Assembly (NCBI GenBank): GCA_024742875.1
Contig: JANSXP010000017.1
Coordinates: 39,766-103,765 of the forward strand
Direction of reading: 5' to 3'
DNA: 64,000 nucleotides
Source: Planctomycetaceae bacterium
Lineage (GTDB): Bacteria > Planctomycetota > Planctomycetia > Planctomycetales > Planctomycetaceae
Below the pieces are notes generated by a model that did no database searches, had not been told where the DNA came from, and saw only the letters and a program-made list of their open reading frames with translations. How positions within the stretch are numbered: position 1 is the first letter of the stretch; each line of letters opens with the position of its first letter. Of this stretch, positions 61,831-64,000 are shown one piece after another. A program made the position numbers and the translations under genes.

Positions 61831-62733
61831 TCAATGTCGCTGGCGGTTACTTGGATGTTTGAGATGATTCGGCAAGGACGGCGTGGCTCCGCTTTGTGAG
61901 CACACATAAGAAGCAATGGTAGAAGCACGTTGATTCAGTTCATGAAGATCGCGGCCGGCCAGCAGGCTGAGTGTCATCGAAGCGGTGAACGCATCACCGG
62001 CACCAACGGTGTCGACGACATCAACGGAGGTCGCCGGAAGTTCGCTGACAGTGTCTCCAGCAATAATGACTGAGCCGCCCGCTCCGAGAGTCAGCGCCAC
62101 ACATCGAAGCTCGAATCGGTCCGCCACCTGGCGGAGGATTTCGATGTCGCTTCCATGAAAACCGCTAACTCGCTGCAGAACCGGTAGCTCTTGGTCATTC
62201 AGCTTCAGTACGTTGGCCAGTTCAAGAGATTCCAACACCAAAGCGTCGCTGACGAATGGTTTTCGAATGTTCACATCCAGAACCCGAAAGGCTGATTCAG
62301 GCGTTGCCTGCACAAACCACCGAATGGTTTGGCGTGACATGTCGCTTCGTTGACCAAGCGTCCCAAAGCAAACGGCGTCACATTTATCGGCAACGGCCAC
62401 GAGATCATGATTCGGCGCGAGGTAATCCCAAGAGCGATCGGCGGCGAACCGGTAGGCAGCTACTCCACTCTCGTCCAATGAGACGTCGACTCGTCCGGTA
62501 GGAAACTCATTCACTTGAATCGTCTCCGTACGGACTCGACGAGCTGCCAGAGCCTGAATTGCACGCTTTCCAAGGTCATCGTCACCGACCGCGCCGACAA
62601 TCGCAACGACGGTATCCTTCCGCCCCTGTTCAGCTACGCTGCAGGCAAAGTTCGCAGGCGCGCCGCCGAAGCGAGGTCCGTCAGGAAACACGTCCCACAG
62701 AATTTCACCGATGGCAGTAATGTTGTGCGACAC
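61831..62733 (-). CDS. PfkB-family carbohydrate kinase (fructokinase-like)
   Basis: 300 aa. PfkB signatures: FGGAPANFACSVAEQG near the start and the C-terminal DVVDTVGAGDAFTASM with the catalytic Asp. LALTL..GAGGSVI-type text before it is also typical. Phosphorylates a sugar such as fructose in the cytoplasm. Its ATG lies 5 nt after the stop of a truncated sugar-transporter remnant, suggesting that the kinase once followed a complete transporter in an operon. Confidence 0.88.
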   Translation of the reverse strand: MSHNITAIGEILWDVFPDGPRFGGAPANFACSVAEQGRKDTVVAIVGAVGDDDLGKRAIQALAARRVRTETIQVNEFPTGRVDVSLDESGVAAYRFAADRSWDYLAPNHDLVAVADKCDAVCFGTLGQRSDMSRQTIRWFVQATPESAFRVLDVNIRKPFVSDALVLESLELANVLKLNDQELPVLQRVSGFHGSDIEILRQVADRFELRCVALTLGAGGSVIIAGDTVSELPATSVDVVDTVGAGDAFTASMTLSLLAGRDLHELNQRASTIASYVCSQSGATPSLPNHLKHPSNRQRH

Positions 62734-62738
62734 GTTGG

Positions 62739-62900
62739 TTACTCCGATTCGATTCCAAGTCGCGATTGCATCTCATCCAAAGGAACGCCCTTCGTTTCAG
62801 AGACGAGACTCCAGACCCAAAGCAGCTGCAGAACCATCATGAATATGAAGACGGTGAATAGCTCACCCGGATCAAAGTGCTCCATCGCGATCAAGGAAGG
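62739..62900 (-). pseudogene. C-terminal remnant of an MFS sugar transporter
   Basis: In-frame text PSLIAMEHFDPGELFTVFIF then MMVLQLLWVWSLVSETKGVP and LDEMQSRLGIESE, ending TAA at 62739. The last helix plus ETKGVPL matches the end of sugar-porter MFS proteins. Upstream the frame is closed by TGA (62901-62903), so only ~53 residues remain. No 5' portion exists nearby. It sits 5 nt before the PfkB kinase. Confidence 0.75.
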
Positions 62901-62903
62901 TCA

Positions 62904-63929
62904 AATCAGCCACGCAAACCCAGTGATTCGGAATCTGCTCGCAAATTCATATCTCGCGGCAGTTCTTGGCGGTAGTCAACTTCGCTAGAGCATTAACCCG
63001 GACACTCAGAACCACTTCATGTTTAGTTTCAGATCGACGACATGGGTGGGGATATTGATTTTCTGGAAGTCGCGTGGTGGGAGCGCTGGGTTGCGTATCC
63101 AGTCTGACGGAACTGCGTCATAAACGGCTACTTTCGGGCTTACTTTAGTTTTGCTACGGCCTGCCGTAACCGCAACATGCATGCCGCCGCAACGATTTCT
63201 GAAAGGTCGTATGAGCAATGTTTTTAGCTCAACTGGCTACATTATTTGCTGTCTTGATCAAGTACCGATCGCTCAGCGACCATGTTGGTGGCTTGGCGAC
63301 CAGCCTGATTGGTATCTGGAGGACACGCGGTCGGCACAACCTCAGATGTCCGCCAGTGAAGTCCGAAGCGTCTGCAATGAGACGTGGCATCTTCACAGAG
63401 TCAACAGCAACTCGCACAGCTGCAAGTTGTGCAAAGTAGTGACTGGCATGATTCAGACCCTGATGTTTGGAACGCACGAAGCGTGCATCGCAAATGAAAA
63501 CCGCCCATGTCGGGCATGGGCGGTTCCCTGTTTGTGGATAGGTAAAGACAGACGCGAGCCAATGGACTGTCCCCAACCACAAACACTCACGATGCCAGCT
63601 AGTGTTGCAATTGACGTGGAGCAACGAAAGCGAAATTGACTCGGGAGAAAGCAATTGCCAGTGTATTCAGGCCCCTCATATTGAATTAACAAAACTGAGT
63701 GGCTGCCGTGATTTTCGCGAGCTAGCCTTAGGGACATGAATTCTTAAGAACAATTGCAAGTGCGCGTCGTACTTCAAGCCACGATTCAAAGAGCTGTTGA
63801 ATCCGGTATGGAGCCAGCTCAGGCCTATGGTCAACTTCAACAAGAGTTGGGAAATCACGGTGGTCTGCCATTGTTGAATTGGTCCAGCAGTTATGAGAGT
63901 CTCGGAGCCGAGATAGGCAAGGAGATTCG
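62904..63929. other. Gene-poor accessory segment
   Basis: About 1 kb without a supported gene. A 11-bp stem hairpin AACCGCCCATG (63499-63509) / CATGGGCGGTT (63515-63525) with TTTT on the minus-strand side may be a terminator remnant. A minus-strand ORF at 63006-63218 ends in LKLNMKWF, reminiscent of beta-barrel porin C-termini, but is not convincing. Likely debris of deleted genes. Confidence 0.4.
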
Positions 63930-64000
63930 ATGTCAACGAAACGACGAAAGCGTCATTCAGCGGAGCAGATTGTGAAGAAGCTTCGCGATGCGGAGACGAT
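63930..64000 (+). mobile_element. IS3-family transposase OrfA, N-terminal part, cut by window edge
   Basis: ATG at 63930 after AAGGAG reads MSTKRRKRHSAEQIVKKLRD followed by AET and continues past the window. The opening (K/R-rich, then HSAEQIVKKLRDAE) is the standard start of the OrfA HTH domain of IS3-type elements frequent in planctomycetes. The inverted repeat ends cannot be fixed without the downstream sequence. Confidence 0.75.

Noticed and set aside
63006..63218. 70-codon minus-strand ORF ending LKLNMKWF
   Set aside because: The aromatic end recalls porins, but no signal, start context or longer homologous frame supports a gene.

Overview
The window looks like a chromosomal segment of a planctomycete (Planctomycetota, probably class Planctomycetia). 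The signs are three formylglycine-type sulfatases, a CRTAC1-type FG-GAP protein, a YHYH-domain protein, DUF1573 lipoproteins, a zinc-ribbon Ser/Thr kinase, a DUF3352-like exported protein and a DI-like redox protein. Genes are moderately GC-rich and densely packed. ATG, GTG and TTG starts are all used, and many neighbours overlap by 1-8 nt. The genus cannot be fixed from sequence alone.

Layout. 1-10.3 kb: end of a pyridine nucleotide-disulfide oxidoreductase, an RluA-family pseudouridine synthase, a Ser/Thr kinase, a YHYH protein, a polytopic membrane protein, a sulfatase, a small ORF plus SRAP-like protein, and a DedA/TVP38 protein. 10.3-22 kb: a large exported protein, an LhgO-type oxidase, HemQ, a ferredoxin, the SRP RNA, a CRTAC1 protein, a sulfatase and an aldehyde dehydrogenase. 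22-29.4 kb: an ECF sigma/putative anti-sigma pair, a RecA-fold ATPase followed by hemE and hemY, a GH13_18 phosphorylase and a small exported Cys protein. 29.6-46 kb: alaS, recA, a DUF971/SUKH pair, a tetraheme cytochrome lipoprotein, DUF1573 proteins, a WecA-like transferase with an O-antigen ligase, an LpoB-like/COG3014-like lipoprotein pair, and a 34-aa basic protein resembling ribosomal bL37. 46-51 kb: a compact HAD / PlsC / radical SAM / FAD-oxidoreductase operon facing a PmtA-like methyltransferase. 51.4-57.9 kb: a sulfatase, a sigma-70 factor, an HPF-type hibernation factor, an NhaR-type regulator, and a gene interrupted by one in-frame TGA that I read as a selenoprotein. 58.4-64 kb: an accessory region with a 5'-half tRNA-Leu, a zinc-ribbon tyrosine recombinase, an excisionase-like HTH protein, a P27-like terminase small subunit, a PfkB sugar kinase behind a decapitated MFS sugar transporter, about 1 kb of gene-free sequence and the start of an IS3-type transposase.

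How genes fit together. HemE, HemY and HemQ supply late heme steps, and HemQ points to the coproporphyrin-dependent branch. WecA-like and O-antigen ligase genes overlap and belong to surface-polysaccharide assembly. LpoB-like plus COG3014-like lipoproteins suggest envelope or peptidoglycan control. The sigma-70/HPF/NhaR block has the flavour of a stress or stationary-phase module.

The strongest single observation is the DI-like thioredoxin-fold gene at 56658-57863 (minus strand). It has a C-x-x-U motif encoded by TGA and a hairpin starting about 19 nt after that TGA, which fits a bacterial SECIS. Standard gene calling would split or truncate it.
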